Assembly: GCF_016907235.1 (NCBI RefSeq)
Contig: NZ_JAFBBO010000001.1
Coordinates: forward strand, 1,302,001 to 1,366,000
Source: Oerskovia jenensis
GTDB taxonomy: Bacteria; Actinomycetota; Actinomycetes; Actinomycetales; Cellulomonadaceae
Length of the DNA: 64,000 bases
Direction: 5' to 3'
In this document: positions 40,106-50,085 of the stretch, one piece after another
How the letters are laid out: each line of letters starts with the position of its first letter
Numbering within the stretch: the stretch's first letter is position 1
Notes under the pieces: generated by a model
Databases searched by the model: none
What the model was told of the DNA's origin: nothing
The model's input: only the letters and a program-made list of their open reading frames with translations
Position numbers and translations under genes: made by a program

Positions 40106-41245
40106 TCACCGCACGACGGCGAGCGCCTCGTGGAGCAGTCCCGTGAAGCTGCGCACGCGCTGGACGGTCGAGGCGTACGGCAGGCTCGCCGCGGCCTCGT
40201 CGTTCGCGAGCCCGACGAAGATGGGCAGGTCCGGGTTGGCCTCGTGGAGCGTGTGCACGACGTCGAGCACCGGCCGGGGCTGCATGGTCACCACCGCGAT
40301 GGCCGCAGGGCGGACCATGGTGACGAGCTCGAGCGAACGGTGCGCCGTGGCCGAGCCCGTGACGATGCGCGCCATGGCCCCCTGGGCGCCGAGCGCCGCG
40401 GCGAGTGCGTGCGCCGCGAGCGGCACCTGCTCTCCCGGCGCGGCGAAGATCAGGACGATCCGGCGCATGCGGCTCGGGTGGTTGGGCGGCGGGCCGCCTC
40501 CCGCGACGAGCGCCTCCTCGGACGCGTGCGTGTACTCGCGCAGGGCGGCCAGGGTCGCGTTGGAGAACACGACCTCGGGCATCTCTCCCGGGGACGCGAG
40601 GAACGTCCGCTCGGCGATGCGGTGCAGCGCGGGCTCCACGAGCGTCGACCACCAGTGCCCGGGGTCGGCGCCGGGGGCGATGCGCAGGAGCTGGTCGCAC
40701 TTCTTCTGGTCGAACGCGATGGCGGCGTCCACGACGTCGGACACGCTCGTCGGGCGCGGCGCACCGAGCCGCACGGGCTCGTCGTCGGCCGATCGTGGCA
40801 CCGAGCGCAGGAGCCGCACCCCGCCGGGCGCGCTGTCGGCCGGAGGGGCCGAGGCGCCGGGCTCCTGCTCGGAGCCCTCTTCCTCGGGTTCGTCCGCACC
40901 GTCGGCATGATCGCCGTCGTCCGCGTCGCCGTCCCCGATCTCGCTCTCGAGGGCCAGCTCGGCCTCGTCGGCGTCGAGGGCGGCTCGCGCGGCGTCGACG
41001 GGCGCGACCCCTTCGAGCGTCAGGCGACGCATGATGACGAGGCGCGCGACGTCGTCGGCGGTGTAGCGCCGGTGCGAACCGGCGGTGTGCTCAGAGGGCC
41101 CGAGACCGTAGCGACGGTCCCAGGTGCGGAGGGTGGCCGGGGCGACGCCCAGCCTCTTGGCGACGGCCGCGACGGCGAGAGCGGGTGCCTCGGTCGCCTT
41201 CCGTCGGGGCCCGCCGGGGTTCGGGGCGGACCGGAGTGAAGTCAT
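40106..41245 (-). CDS. MerR family regulator with degenerate B12-binding-like domain
   Basis: A 379-residue regulator. The MerR helix-turn-helix is at about 25-95 ([21 protein letters not shown], then [14 protein letters not shown]). An acidic Asp/Glu-rich linker (about 95-140) joins a C-terminal region (about 165-379) resembling the cobalamin-binding domain of CarH/LitR photoreceptors. The cobalamin ligand motif DxHxxG is not present: the equivalent position reads [10 protein letters not shown]. So B12 binding is unlikely and the domain may have another ligand or only a structural role. CAGAAT ends 7 nt before the ATG. Divergent from the whiD-like gene. Confidence 0.88.
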   Translation of the reverse strand: MTSLRSAPNPGGPRRKATEAPALAVAAVAKRLGVAPATLRTWDRRYGLGPSEHTAGSHRRYTADDVARLVIMRRLTLEGVAPVDAARAALDADEAELALESEIGDGDADDGDHADGADEPEEEGSEQEPGASAPPADSAPGGVRLLRSVPRSADDEPVRLGAPRPTSVSDVVDAAIAFDQKKCDQLLRIAPGADPGHWWSTLVEPALHRIAERTFLASPGEMPEVVFSNATLAALREYTHASEEALVAGGGPPPNHPSRMRRIVLIFAAPGEQVPLAAHALAAALGAQGAMARIVTGSATAHRSLELVTMVRPAAIAVVTMQPRPVLDVVHTLHEANPDLPIFVGLANDEAAASLPYASTVQRVRSFTGLLHEALAVVR

Positions 41246-41420
41246 GCACCCGATTCTGCCGACCGGTTCAGTCGCTCGCCACTTCGGACGCGGCGTGTCT
41301 CAGTCCGTGATGCCCGAATCGGCTGAACCACCTCTGAAACGAGTGCGGTTCGCGCCACCTCGGACGCAAATCGATGCAGACCGCCAAGAACCGGTTCACG
41401 AACTTCCTCACGTCAGCCAC

Positions 41421-41449
41421 TTGAACAACTTCTGCAACGCTTGTAGGTT
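41421..41449 (+). promoter_or_regulatory. Promoter of the whiD-like gene
   Basis: -35 TTGAAC (41421-41426), 17-bp spacer, -10 TAGGTT (41444-41449), then 7 nt to ATG. The strongest promoter match in the window. Confidence 0.75.
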
Positions 41450-41456
41450 GTCCTGC

Positions 41457-41744
41457 ATGACAGAGATCTCGAGGCTCCCCGGACCGGTCATGGAACTGTG
41501 GGAATGGCAGTACCAGGGCTCGTGCCGCGACCAGGACGACACCCTCTTCTTCCACCCGGAGGGCGAGCGAGGCTCGACCCGACGACGACGTGCCGAGGCC
41601 GCCAAGGCGATCTGCGCCTCGTGCCCCGTCATGCTGCAGTGCCGTGAGCAGTCCCTCAAGGTCCGCGAGCCCTACGGGGTCTGGGGCGGCCTCAGCGAGG
41701 ACGAGCGCGCCGCCATCCTGGCCGGCGCCGCGAAGACCGGCTGA
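41457..41744 (+). CDS. whiD: WhiB-family iron-sulfur regulator, WhiB3/WhiD type
   Basis: A 95-residue Wbl protein. Four cysteines in the Wbl arrangement (SCRDQD, then AICASCPVMLQC) bind a [4Fe-4S] cluster. GVWGGLSEDER is the beta-turn motif that contacts sigma-A. The start LPGPVMELWEWQYQGSC and FFHPEGERG match the WhiB3 (Mycobacterium)/WhiD (Streptomyces) subgroup, involved in redox sensing and sporulation-type maturation. A leaderless start at 41457 is set by the promoter. Confidence 0.92.
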   Translation: MTEISRLPGPVMELWEWQYQGSCRDQDDTLFFHPEGERGSTRRRRAEAAKAICASCPVMLQCREQSLKVREPYGVWGGLSEDERAAILAGAAKTG

Positions 41745-41894
41745 CCGACCGCACCGCGGACCGTGCGACGGTCCGCACCGCGAAGGCCGGGAGCCCCGCT
41801 CGCGCCCGCGAGCAGCGCACGGCCCCGCGCCGCAGCAACGCAGCCACACGTCCCGGCGCCCGCGCCGACCTCGAGATCAGCCGGCACCGGACAG

Positions 41895-41936
41895 GACGAA
41901 GGGCCCCGCAACCGACAGGTTGCGGGGCCCTTCGTC
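41895..41936. terminator. Bidirectional terminator between whiD and groES
   Basis: Perfect 19-bp arms (41895-41913, 41918-41936) with GACA loop between convergent genes. Confidence 0.85.
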
Positions 41937-41975
41937 ACCAGCAGAGCTGCTGGACGTCAGCCTGTGATCAGAGGA

Positions 41976-42272
41976 TCAGGAGACGACCACGGCGAGGATG
42001 TCGCGCGCGGAGAGCACCAGGTACTCCTGGCCCCCGTACTTGACCTCGGTGCCGCCGTACTTGCTGTAGATGACCTTGTCGCCGACGACGACGTCCAACG
42101 GGACGCGGTTGCCGTTGTCGTCGATACGACCCGGACCAACTGCCAGGACCTCGCCCTCCTGGGGCTTCTCCTTGGCGGTGTCCGGAATGACCAGGCCGGA
42201 TGCGGTCGTGGTCTCGGCCTCGAGGGCCTTCACGACGATCCGGTCCTCGAGCGGCTTGATGGGGACCGACAC
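41976..42272 (-). CDS. groES: Co-chaperonin GroES
   Basis: A 98-residue GroES with [16 protein letters not shown], the mobile-loop region [20 protein letters not shown] and the C-terminal [18 protein letters not shown] lies 6 nt before the GTG. The gene is single: a terminator and the convergent whiD follow, and no groEL is in the window. A sigma-A-type promoter with CIRCE lies 135-175 bp upstream, so HrcA control of heat induction is expected. Confidence 0.97.
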   Translation of the reverse strand: MSVPIKPLEDRIVVKALEAETTTASGLVIPDTAKEKPQEGEVLAVGPGRIDDNGNRVPLDVVVGDKVIYSKYGGTEVKYGGQEYLVLSARDILAVVVS

Positions 42273-42406
42273 GTCGGACCTCCGTTTCGCTGTGAGAACT
42301 GCAACGGGTAGGTGTCGAGCGCAGCCTGCCGTCCGTCGTCGCGGGTGCCGGACCGGCGGGAGTCGCTCTCGTCGCCCTCACCCGAGGGTGCGAACGACCT
42401 ACGCTC

Positions 42407-42435
42407 AATCTAGGTCCGCATTAGCACTCGGTCAA
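42407..42435 (-). promoter_or_regulatory. groES promoter
   Basis: On the minus strand -35 TTGACC (42435-42430), 17-bp spacer, -10 TAGATT (42412-42407). The -35 lies inside the CIRCE spacer. Confidence 0.8.
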
Positions 42436-42447
42436 GGCGAGTGCCAA
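42421..42447. promoter_or_regulatory. CIRCE element (HrcA operator)
   Basis: TTAGCACTC, 9-nt spacer, GAGTGCCAA; consensus is TTAGCACTC-N9-GAGTGCTAA, one mismatch. It overlaps the groES -35. Confidence 0.92.
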
Positions 42448-42475
42448 CGCGCGCCGGGCGTGGAAAGATCGACGC

Positions 42476-43774
42476 ATGGACGCGTCGGCACTGACCAAGC
42501 TGCTCAGCCCGGCGGGATGGTCGCTCCTGAGCGCGCTCCCGCCCTACGACGAGCGCCAGGCCATGGTGCTCGCGACCGGCCTGCGCGCCCAGGGCGTCGA
42601 CCCCGAGCTCGCCGCGGCGGCCCTGACCCAGTCCCGCCTGCGCGCCAAGGCCCACCTCAAGTTCGACGCGTTCGCGGACGGCATGCTCTTCACCCAGGAC
42701 GGTCTCGAGCAGGCGACCCGGCTCGTGGTCGCGGCCCACCACGCGCAGCGCTACCACGCGGCCGGCGTCACCAAGGTGGCCGACCTGACGTGCGGCATCG
42801 GCGCGGACTCCATGACCTTCGCCGGGACGGGGCTGCAGGTCCTCGCGACCGACATCGACGAGGTCACGGCCTCGATCGCGACGGTCAACCTGCGTCACTT
42901 CCCCGAGGCCGAGGTCCGCCACACGGACGGCCTGAGCATCGACCTGGTCGCCGAGGGCGTCGACGGCGTGTTCGCCGACCCGGCCCGGCGCACCCGCTCG
43001 GGCACGCGCATCTTCGACCCGCGCTCCTACGCTCCCCCGCTCGACGACGTCTGGGCGTTGCGCTCGGTCGTGCCCGCGGTCGGGATCAAGGTGGGGCCCG
43101 GCATCCCGCACGCGGGCCTGCCCACCGACGCCGAGACCCAGTGGGTCTCGGTCGACGGCGACGTCGTGGAGGCCGCGCTGTGGTTCGGCCCCCTCGCCCC
43201 GGACGGGCCGGGGCGCACGGCCCTCGTGCTGCGCAGCACGACCGACGCCGAGGGCAACCGGCGCACGACGTCACGCACCCTGCGCCACGACCAGGGCGAC
43301 GACGAGCCCGTACCGGACGTGGGCGCCGTCGGGCACTACCTGTACGAGCCCGACGGCGCGATCATCCGCGCCGGGCTCGTGGCCCACGCCGCCGCCGAGC
43401 TCGGCGGGCGGCTGCTCGACCGGACCATCGCGTACGTCACGACCGACCACCCCGCGCCGCGCACGGTCGTGGGCAGCGCGGACAGTGCTGACCTTGCCAC
43501 CGGGTACCGCGTCCTGGACGTCATGCCCTTCAGCCTCAAGAAGCTCAAGGCGTACCTGCGAGAGCGGGGCGTCGGGCGGCTGACCATCAAGAAGCGGGGC
43601 ACGGCCGTCGTGCCGGAACAGCTCCGCAAGCAGCTCGACCTGCGCGGCACCGCGGAGGCGACCGTCGTCCTGACCAGGATCGGCGGATCGCAGCAGGTCC
43701 TGGTCGTCGAGCCGTTGACCCGGCCCGACGGCACGAGCGTGCTCGACTCCCCCACGCCTGGAGAAAGGGGCTGA
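42476..43774 (+). CDS. Class I SAM-dependent methyltransferase with THUMP-like domain
   Basis: A 432-residue protein. The SAM-binding motif I is VADLTCGIGADSMTF, followed by TDIDEVTASIA (acidic motif II) and FADPARRTRSGTRIF, resembling the DPP-type catalytic motif of RNA or N6 methyltransferases. The C-terminal ~80 residues (KKLKAYLRERGVGRLTIKK, then QLDLRGTAEATVVLTR) form the THUMP-like domain found in these actinobacterial proteins. Probably an RNA-modifying enzyme, target unknown. It starts 29 bp beyond CIRCE, divergent from groES, and may share heat control. Confidence 0.87.
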   Translation: MDASALTKLLSPAGWSLLSALPPYDERQAMVLATGLRAQGVDPELAAAALTQSRLRAKAHLKFDAFADGMLFTQDGLEQATRLVVAAHHAQRYHAAGVTKVADLTCGIGADSMTFAGTGLQVLATDIDEVTASIATVNLRHFPEAEVRHTDGLSIDLVAEGVDGVFADPARRTRSGTRIFDPRSYAPPLDDVWALRSVVPAVGIKVGPGIPHAGLPTDAETQWVSVDGDVVEAALWFGPLAPDGPGRTALVLRSTTDAEGNRRTTSRTLRHDQGDDEPVPDVGAVGHYLYEPDGAIIRAGLVAHAAAELGGRLLDRTIAYVTTDHPAPRTVVGSADSADLATGYRVLDVMPFSLKKLKAYLRERGVGRLTIKKRGTAVVPEQLRKQLDLRGTAEATVVLTRIGGSQQVLVVEPLTRPDGTSVLDSPTPGERG

Positions 43775-43777
43775 TCG

Positions 43778-44914
43778 GTGCACCTTCCCTTCGCCCGGTC
43801 CGAACGCTCGTCCGTCGGCATCGAGTGGGAGCTCGCGCTCGTCGACAAGGACTCGGGCGACCTGCGCCAGGTCGCCCAGACCGTGCTCGACGCGGTCGAG
43901 CCCGCCGACGGCTCGCAGCACCCGCACATCCGCCAGGAGCTGCTCCTCAACACCGTCGAGGTCGTGAGCGGCGTGTGCCGCACGGTCGGCGACGCCGGCC
44001 GCGACCTCGAGGCCGCGATCGAGGAGATCCGCGTCCTGACCGACCCGCTGCGCGTCGAGCTCATGAGCGCGGGCACGCACCCCTTCGCACGCTGGGCCCA
44101 GCAGAAGGTCACGGACAAGGAGCGCTACGCGACCCTCATCGACCGCACGCAGTGGTGGGGGCGGCAGATGCTCATCTACGGCGTGCACGTGCACGTCGGG
44201 ATCGAGGACCGCGCCAAGGTGCTGCCGATCTCGCGCGCGATGCTCGGCTACTTCGCGCACCTGCAGTCGCTCTCGGCGTCGTCGCCCTTCTGGGGCGGCA
44301 AGGACACGGGCTACGCGTCGAACCGCGCGCTCATGTTCCAGCAGCTCCCGACCGCGGGACTGGGCTTCCAGTTCGAGACGTGGGAACAGCTCGAGGGCTA
44401 CGTGGGCGACATGATGCACACGGGCGTGATCGACCAGTTCGACGAGGTCCGCTGGGACCTGCGGCCGTCCCCACGCTTCGGGACGCTCGAGACGCGCATC
44501 TGCGACGGCGCGACCAACCTGACCGAGGTCCTCGCGCTCGCGGCGCTCAACCACTGCCTGGTCGAGCACCTGTCGACGCTGCTCGACCAGGGCAAGGAGC
44601 TCCCCACGATCCCGGCCTGGTTCGCGCAGGAGAACAAGTGGCGCTCGGCGCGGTACGGCATGGACGCGATCATCATCCTCGACCGTGCGGGCAACGAGGA
44701 GCTCGTGACCGAGGCCGTGAGCAAGCTGCTCGTCGAGCTCGAGCCGGTCGCCGCGCGTCTCGGGTGCCTCGCCGAGCTCGACGACGTACGCCTCATCCTG
44801 CGCCGGGGCGCCTCCTACCAGCGGCAGCGGGCCGTGGCGCGGCGCAACGGCGGCGAGCTCGACGCCGTCGTGCGGGCGCTCGTCGCGGAGATGCGGGCGG
44901 GCCGCCCGCTCTGA
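43778..44914 (+). CDS. Carboxylate-amine ligase, glutamate-cysteine ligase family 2 (YbdK-like)
   Basis: A 378-residue ATP-grasp-like ligase of the GCS2 family. SSVGIEWELALVD, LLLNTVEVVSGVC, AGTHPFARW, GVHVHVGIEDRAK, SSPFWGGKDTGYASNRALM and RPSPRFGTLETRICDG are characteristic. YbdK-type enzymes have weak glutamate-cysteine ligase activity and their true substrate is often unknown; EgtA of ergothioneine synthesis is a relative, but no egtB-egtD genes are nearby. GTG 3 bp after the methyltransferase stop, with AAAGGGG upstream, indicates an operon. Confidence 0.9.
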   Translation: MHLPFARSERSSVGIEWELALVDKDSGDLRQVAQTVLDAVEPADGSQHPHIRQELLLNTVEVVSGVCRTVGDAGRDLEAAIEEIRVLTDPLRVELMSAGTHPFARWAQQKVTDKERYATLIDRTQWWGRQMLIYGVHVHVGIEDRAKVLPISRAMLGYFAHLQSLSASSPFWGGKDTGYASNRALMFQQLPTAGLGFQFETWEQLEGYVGDMMHTGVIDQFDEVRWDLRPSPRFGTLETRICDGATNLTEVLALAALNHCLVEHLSTLLDQGKELPTIPAWFAQENKWRSARYGMDAIIILDRAGNEELVTEAVSKLLVELEPVAARLGCLAELDDVRLILRRGASYQRQRAVARRNGGELDAVVRALVAEMRAGRPL

Positions 44915-45057
44915 CGGGGCCCGACGGCGGGGCGCGGGCACCGCAGGTCGCCACGGCGCCCGCTCGGGTCGCCGGCCACGCCCGTGTCCAGGAGGTCCCG
45001 CAGCGCCCCGCGCGCCGGTCCGGATATTGCGTTGCCCCTGCTGAGACCATGGGACGC

Positions 45058-45807
45058 ATGGATCCTGCGGACTTCTACACGGGCATCGTCGCCGAGCTCT
45101 ACGCTCCCCTGAAGTCGGGCTACGAGGATCCGGAGCGCTACGCACGCTTCGTGCTCGACTCGGGCGAGCCCGCGCTGGAGCTCGGCTGCGGCGACGGGGA
45201 CCCGCTCCTGGTCCTGCGCTCGCTGGGGCTCGACGTCGAGGGGGTGGACTCGTCGGCCGACATGCTCGAACGCTGCCGCTCGCTCGCAGCCGTCCAGGGG
45301 CTCGACGTCACGGTCCACCACCAGCGCATGGAGTCCCTCGACCTGCCGCACACGTACCGCTCGATCTACCTCGCAGGGCCCACGTTCTGTCTCCTGCCCG
45401 ACGACGACACCGCGCTCGCGGCCCTGCGGGGCATCCGCTCCCACCTGACCGACGACGGGACCGCGCTCGTCCCGCTCTTCGTCCCGTCCCCCACGCCCCC
45501 CGAGGTCGTGGGGGTCTCTCGTGAGACGACGCGTGAGGACGGCGCCCTCCTGCGGGTCGGGGTCGTGGCCGAGGAGCGCGACGAGCTCGCGCGGACCCAG
45601 CGCAGCGCGCTGCGCTACGAGCGGGTCCTCGACGGGGCGAGCACCGTCGAGGAGCGGCTCTGGACGATCCACTGGTACACGCAGGACGGGTTCCGGGCCC
45701 TCGCCACGGCGGCCGGCCTGGAGACGGTCGAGGTCCAGGACGAGGACGGGCACCACGTCGCGCCGGACGCCGACGAGTTCACGTTCCTGCTGCGCCCGGC
45801 CCGCTGA
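45058..45807 (+). CDS. Class I SAM-dependent methyltransferase
   Basis: A 249-residue small-molecule-type methyltransferase. Motif I is ALELGCGDGDPLLVLRSLG, motif II VEGVDSSADMLERCR and motif post-I IYLAGPTFCLLPDDD. The target cannot be told. ATG at 45058 is chosen; ATG at 45049 is in frame and possible. It lies 143 bp after the GCS2-like gene, in a region with no gene and no clear terminator. Confidence 0.85.
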   Translation: MDPADFYTGIVAELYAPLKSGYEDPERYARFVLDSGEPALELGCGDGDPLLVLRSLGLDVEGVDSSADMLERCRSLAAVQGLDVTVHHQRMESLDLPHTYRSIYLAGPTFCLLPDDDTALAALRGIRSHLTDDGTALVPLFVPSPTPPEVVGVSRETTREDGALLRVGVVAEERDELARTQRSALRYERVLDGASTVEERLWTIHWYTQDGFRALATAAGLETVEVQDEDGHHVAPDADEFTFLLRPAR

Positions 45808-45851
45808 GCCGCTGCCCGCTGTCGCGGGCCGCACGGCCGCGGGCCGCGCGA

Positions 45852-45906
45852 CGAGAACGGGATCGAGGTCGTCGTCGAGGAGACGGCGACCTCGATCCCG
45901 TTCTCG
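45852..45906. terminator. Bidirectional terminator between methyltransferase and tsaD
   Basis: Perfect 20-bp arms (45852-45871 and 45887-45906), 15-nt loop, between convergent genes. Confidence 0.75.
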
Positions 45907-45924
45907 AGCGCTGCTCGCCCCGGC

Positions 45925-46995
<1,071 letters not shown>

Positions 46996-47002
46996 GGTTC
47001 CC

Positions 47003-47008
47003 AGGGTA
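47003..47008 (-). promoter_or_regulatory. tsaD -10 element (leaderless)
   Basis: TACCCT on the minus strand, 7 nt before ATG. Confidence 0.55.
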
Positions 47009-47137
47009 GTCGCGTGGCGACGGTCGTCGAGCGCACCGCTCGTCCGGGTGGCGCGACGAGGACGGGCCGTGACGGGCCCTCGACCGAGACCGTCGGAGTC
47101 GGTGTGTCGCACGTCACGGCGCCCACCGGGAAGGGTG

Positions 47138-47157
47138 ATTGATCCTTCAACTGTTGA
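47138..47157. promoter_or_regulatory. Overlapping TTGA/TCAA half-sites upstream of nitroreductase
   Basis: TTGATCCTTCAACTGTTGA contains TTGA-N4-TCAA and the 5-1-5 palindrome TCAACTGTTGA, ending 7 nt before the ATG. It is similar to the palindrome at 20653. Confidence 0.5.
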
Positions 47158-47164
47158 CCGAGGC

Positions 47165-47806
47165 ATGAGCACAGAGACCTTCACCCCCATCGACGCCGCC
47201 TTCGACGACCTCCTCGAGATCGACGCCTCGACCGCCGACCTCCTGTTCCGCGAGGCCCGCACCGTCCACGCGTTCGAGGACGAGGCCGTCCCCGACGAGA
47301 AGATCCAGGCCGCCTACGACCTGGTCCGCTGGGGCCCGACCGCCATGAACACCGTGCCGCTGCGCCTCCTCGTGGTCCGCGACCCCGAGGCCCGTGCGCG
47401 CCTCGTCGAGCACATGGCCGACGGCAACAAGGCCAAGACCCTCGCCGCGCCGCTCACGATCGTCGCCGCGGCCGACACCAACTTCCACGAGTACCTCCCG
47501 GTCCTCGCCCCGCACATGGAAGGCGCCAAGGAGAACCTCGAGGCGGCCGGCGTCGAGACCCGCGCGGGCATGTCCCGCACGTCCGCGCTGATCCAGGTCG
47601 GCTACTTCATCGTGGGCCTGCGCGCCGCCGGTCTGCACGTCGGACCCATGGGCGGGTTCGACGCCGCAGGCATCGACGCCGAGTTCTTCGGCGAGAACGG
47701 CTGGAAGTCGCTCGTCGTCATCAACGTCGGCACCCCGGCCGGCGAGGGCGCGACCTACCCGCGCCAGACGCGCCTCACGTTCGACCAGGCCTCCGAGACT
47801 CTCTGA
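47165..47806 (+). CDS. Nitroreductase family protein, malonic-semialdehyde reductase-like
   Basis: A 213-residue flavoprotein. [54 protein letters not shown] and [15 protein letters not shown] match RutE/HadB-like nitroreductases, which use FMN and NAD(P)H. RutE reduces 3-oxopropanoate in pyrimidine breakdown, but no rut genes are here, so the substrate is open. GAGG lies 4 nt before the ATG. The overlapping palindromes just upstream would repress by blocking the ribosome-site-proximal promoter. Confidence 0.9.
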   Translation: MSTETFTPIDAAFDDLLEIDASTADLLFREARTVHAFEDEAVPDEKIQAAYDLVRWGPTAMNTVPLRLLVVRDPEARARLVEHMADGNKAKTLAAPLTIVAAADTNFHEYLPVLAPHMEGAKENLEAAGVETRAGMSRTSALIQVGYFIVGLRAAGLHVGPMGGFDAAGIDAEFFGENGWKSLVVINVGTPAGEGATYPRQTRLTFDQASETL

Positions 47807-47942
47807 GACCCTCTGAGGTTCGCAGCGCACAGGACCGTCGAAGGCGCTGGGACCCCCGAGGCGCCGCGCGGCACGGCGTCACCCGTGCTCTGACGCCCCG
47901 CTCGTCGCGGCCACCCTCAGCACGACCCCCAGACCCGTCCGG

Positions 47943-48800
47943 TCAGGCCCCCGTGGCCACCGGGCGGGTCTCGTCGTTCGACCACTGCGACCACGATCCC
48001 GCGTACAGCGCGGCGTCGACGCCGATCGTCGCGAGGGCCGCGACCTCGTGCGCGGCCGTGACGCCCGAGCCGCAGTACACGCCGACCTGACGGCTCGCGG
48101 CGCCCTCCACGCCCAGTCCCGCGAAACGCTCGCGGAGCGCCGCCTCGTCGAGGAAGCGCCCGTCGGGTCCCAGGTTGCCGGTCGTCGGCGCGCTCACCGC
48201 GCCCGGTACGTGCCCCGCACGCGGGTCCACGGGCTCGACCTCGCCCCGGAAGCGTTCGCCTGCCCGGGCGTCCAGGAGCAGCCCGTCGCCCGACGACGCC
48301 AGGTGGGCCGCGTCGTCGGGCGTGAGCGTGGGGAGCGCGCCCTGGGACAGCACGACGTCCCCTGGGGCCGTCGCCACCTCCCCCGTCTCGACGGCGAAGC
48401 CCTCGCCCGTCCACGCGCCCAGGCCGCCGTCGAGCAGGCGGACGTCCGCGAGGCCCGCCCAGCGCAGCAGCCACCACGCGCGCGCGGCCGACGTGGCCCC
48501 CACGGCGTCGTACGCGACCACGCGCGACCCCGCGCGCACGCCCCAGCGACGAGCCGCCGCCTGGAGGTCGGCGAGGTCCGGCAGGGGGTGCCGCCCACGC
48601 GCGGGTGACGCCGGCGCGGCGAGCTCGGCCTCGAGGTCCACGAACACCGCGCCCGGCAGGTGCCCCGCGAGGTACTGCTCGTGGCCGTCGGTCACGCCGA
48701 GCGCCCAGCGGACGTCGAGCAGGACCAGGTCGCCCGCGCCCGCGGCGATCTCGTCGTGCAGCGCCCGCGCCGAGACGAGCACCGCGTCGCGAGCGCTCAC
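47943..48800 (-). CDS. sseA: Sulfurtransferase, two rhodanese domains
   Basis: A 285-residue tandem rhodanese. The N-terminal domain (about 1-130) is inactive in such proteins; the C-terminal domain (about 150-285) has the active Cys243 in YCGSGVTAAHE, whose CGSGVTA loop is that of 3-mercaptopyruvate sulfurtransferases. It transfers sulfane sulfur to cyanide, thiols or proteins. GTG overlaps the rimI stop (GTGA), so it is the last gene of the coupled alr-tsaE-tsaB-rimI-sseA chain. A short stem (47875-47899, 7 bp) might end it. Confidence 0.93.
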   Translation of the reverse strand: MSARDAVLVSARALHDEIAAGAGDLVLLDVRWALGVTDGHEQYLAGHLPGAVFVDLEAELAAPASPARGRHPLPDLADLQAAARRWGVRAGSRVVAYDAVGATSAARAWWLLRWAGLADVRLLDGGLGAWTGEGFAVETGEVATAPGDVVLSQGALPTLTPDDAAHLASSGDGLLLDARAGERFRGEVEPVDPRAGHVPGAVSAPTTGNLGPDGRFLDEAALRERFAGLGVEGAASRQVGVYCGSGVTAAHEVAALATIGVDAALYAGSWSQWSNDETRPVATGA

Positions 48801-49345
48801 GCGACGCCCGGCTCGTCGGGCAGGACGTCACCCTCGCCGGCCGCGGGAGCGGGCTCGGCGGAGTCGTCGGACAGCTCGAGGCGCATGGTGTAGGCGTCGA
48901 CGTCCTCGGGCTGGTAGTACCGCTTGCGGATGCCGAGCTGCTCGAACCCGAACTTGCCGTACATGGCCAGCGCCGCGTCGTTGTCGACCGCGACCTCGAG
49001 CAGGACCGCGCTCGCCCCGACCTGACGCGACCGGTCGATCAGCGCCGTCAGGAGCACCGACCCGATGCCCAGGTGGTGGTACTGCGGGTCCACCCCGATC
49101 GTCATGATCTGCGTGACGTCGCCGTCGAACCACAGCCCCGCATAGCCGACGAGCTCCTGCGGGCCCGCCGCATAGATGCGCACGGGCTCGGCCGCGACGT
49201 ACCAGCGGCCCAGCGCACCGAGCTCGTCGGCCAGCATCCCGTACGTCCAGGCGCTCGGGCCGAACAGCTCCTGCTCGAGGCGCACGACGCGCGGCAGGTC
49301 CGCCGCGCGCAGCGGCCGCAGCTTGACCTCGTAGTGCGCGCTCAC
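48797..49345 (-). CDS. rimI: Ribosomal-protein-alanine N-acetyltransferase RimI-like
   Basis: A 182-residue GNAT. The acetyl-CoA loop follows TIGVDPQYHHLGIGSVLL, and LLEVAVDNDAALAMYGKFGFEQLGIRKRYYQPEDVDAYTMRL is the usual RimI ending in full (residues noted by pattern). RimI acetylates the N-terminus of S18; the tsa neighbourhood is conserved. GTG overlaps the tsaB stop by 4 bp. About 25 acidic/Pro residues extend the C-terminus. Confidence 0.92.
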   Translation of the reverse strand: MSAHYEVKLRPLRAADLPRVVRLEQELFGPSAWTYGMLADELGALGRWYVAAEPVRIYAAGPQELVGYAGLWFDGDVTQIMTIGVDPQYHHLGIGSVLLTALIDRSRQVGASAVLLEVAVDNDAALAMYGKFGFEQLGIRKRYYQPEDVDAYTMRLELSDDSAEPAPAAGEGDVLPDEPGVA

Positions 49346-50073
49346 GCCCCGCTCGCCTTCGGGCCGGTCACGGGCGCGTCGGTCGCGCGCTTGCGGGCCG
49401 CGGGCTCCTGGACGTCGGGGCGGCGCAGGTACAGCGGCTCGGTGGGCTGCTCGACGTCCGCGTCGCGGCGCGCGATCGCGAGCCGCGCCAGCACGACCGC
49501 GTCGGGGACGAGCGGGGCGTCCTCGGCGAGCGGCAGGTGCTCCGGGTAGAGCGACGCCCCCTCCCCCACGACCACGGCGCCCGCGACCTGGTCGGCCAGT
49601 CCCGCGGCCGGACCCACGTCCGGACCGGCCACGAGCTCGACGACGGGCGTCGCGTGCGGCCCCTCGTGCGCGACCACGCGGTAGCGCGCCCAATACACCT
49701 CGCGGCGCCGGGCGTCGGCCGTCGCGAGGACCTCGTCGCCCGGCGTCAGGCCCAGGTCGCTCACGGCCTGCGCCGCGATCGCGTCGAGCCCGGAGACCCC
49801 GAGCGCCGGGATGCCCAGCGAGAGCGCGAGCGTGCGCGCCGTGACCAGACCGACCCGCAGGCCCGTGAACGGGGCCGGGCCCGTGCCCGCGACGACCGCG
49901 GTCAGCGCGGTCCGGTCCACCCCGGCCTCGGCGAGCACCTCGCTGATGAGCGGGGCGAGGGTCTCGGCGTGCCGACGGCGCTCGTCCGCCGAGCGCACAG
50001 CGAGCCGTTCACCGCCGTCCCCGACGAGGGCGACCGCGACGGCGGCTGACGTATCGAGCGCGAGAACTGCCAC
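49342..50073 (-). CDS. tsaB: tRNA threonylcarbamoyladenosine biosynthesis protein TsaB
   Basis: A 243-residue ASKHA-fold scaffold of the t6A complex. VLALDTSAAVAVALV, HAETLAPLISEVLAEAG, VVAGTGPAPFTGLRVGL and TARTLALSLGIPALGVS are diagnostic. It lacks the TsaD metal motif, as expected. A 9-bp gap separates it from tsaE, and TAGGCT ends 6 nt before its GTG, sharing TAG with the tsaE stop; an internal leaderless promoter is possible as well as read-through. Confidence 0.95.
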   Translation of the reverse strand: MAVLALDTSAAVAVALVGDGGERLAVRSADERRRHAETLAPLISEVLAEAGVDRTALTAVVAGTGPAPFTGLRVGLVTARTLALSLGIPALGVSGLDAIAAQAVSDLGLTPGDEVLATADARRREVYWARYRVVAHEGPHATPVVELVAGPDVGPAAGLADQVAGAVVVGEGASLYPEHLPLAEDAPLVPDAVVLARLAIARRDADVEQPTEPLYLRRPDVQEPAARKRATDAPVTGPKASGA

Positions 50074-50079
50074 GGTCCC

Positions 50080-50085
50080 AGCCTA
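50080..50085 (-). promoter_or_regulatory. Possible internal tsaB -10 element
   Basis: TAGGCT on the minus strand, 6 nt before GTG, overlapping the tsaE stop codon. Confidence 0.35.

Noticed and set aside
43778-44914. EgtA of ergothioneine synthesis
   Set aside because: The motifs fit YbdK-type ligases at least as well and no other egt gene is nearby.
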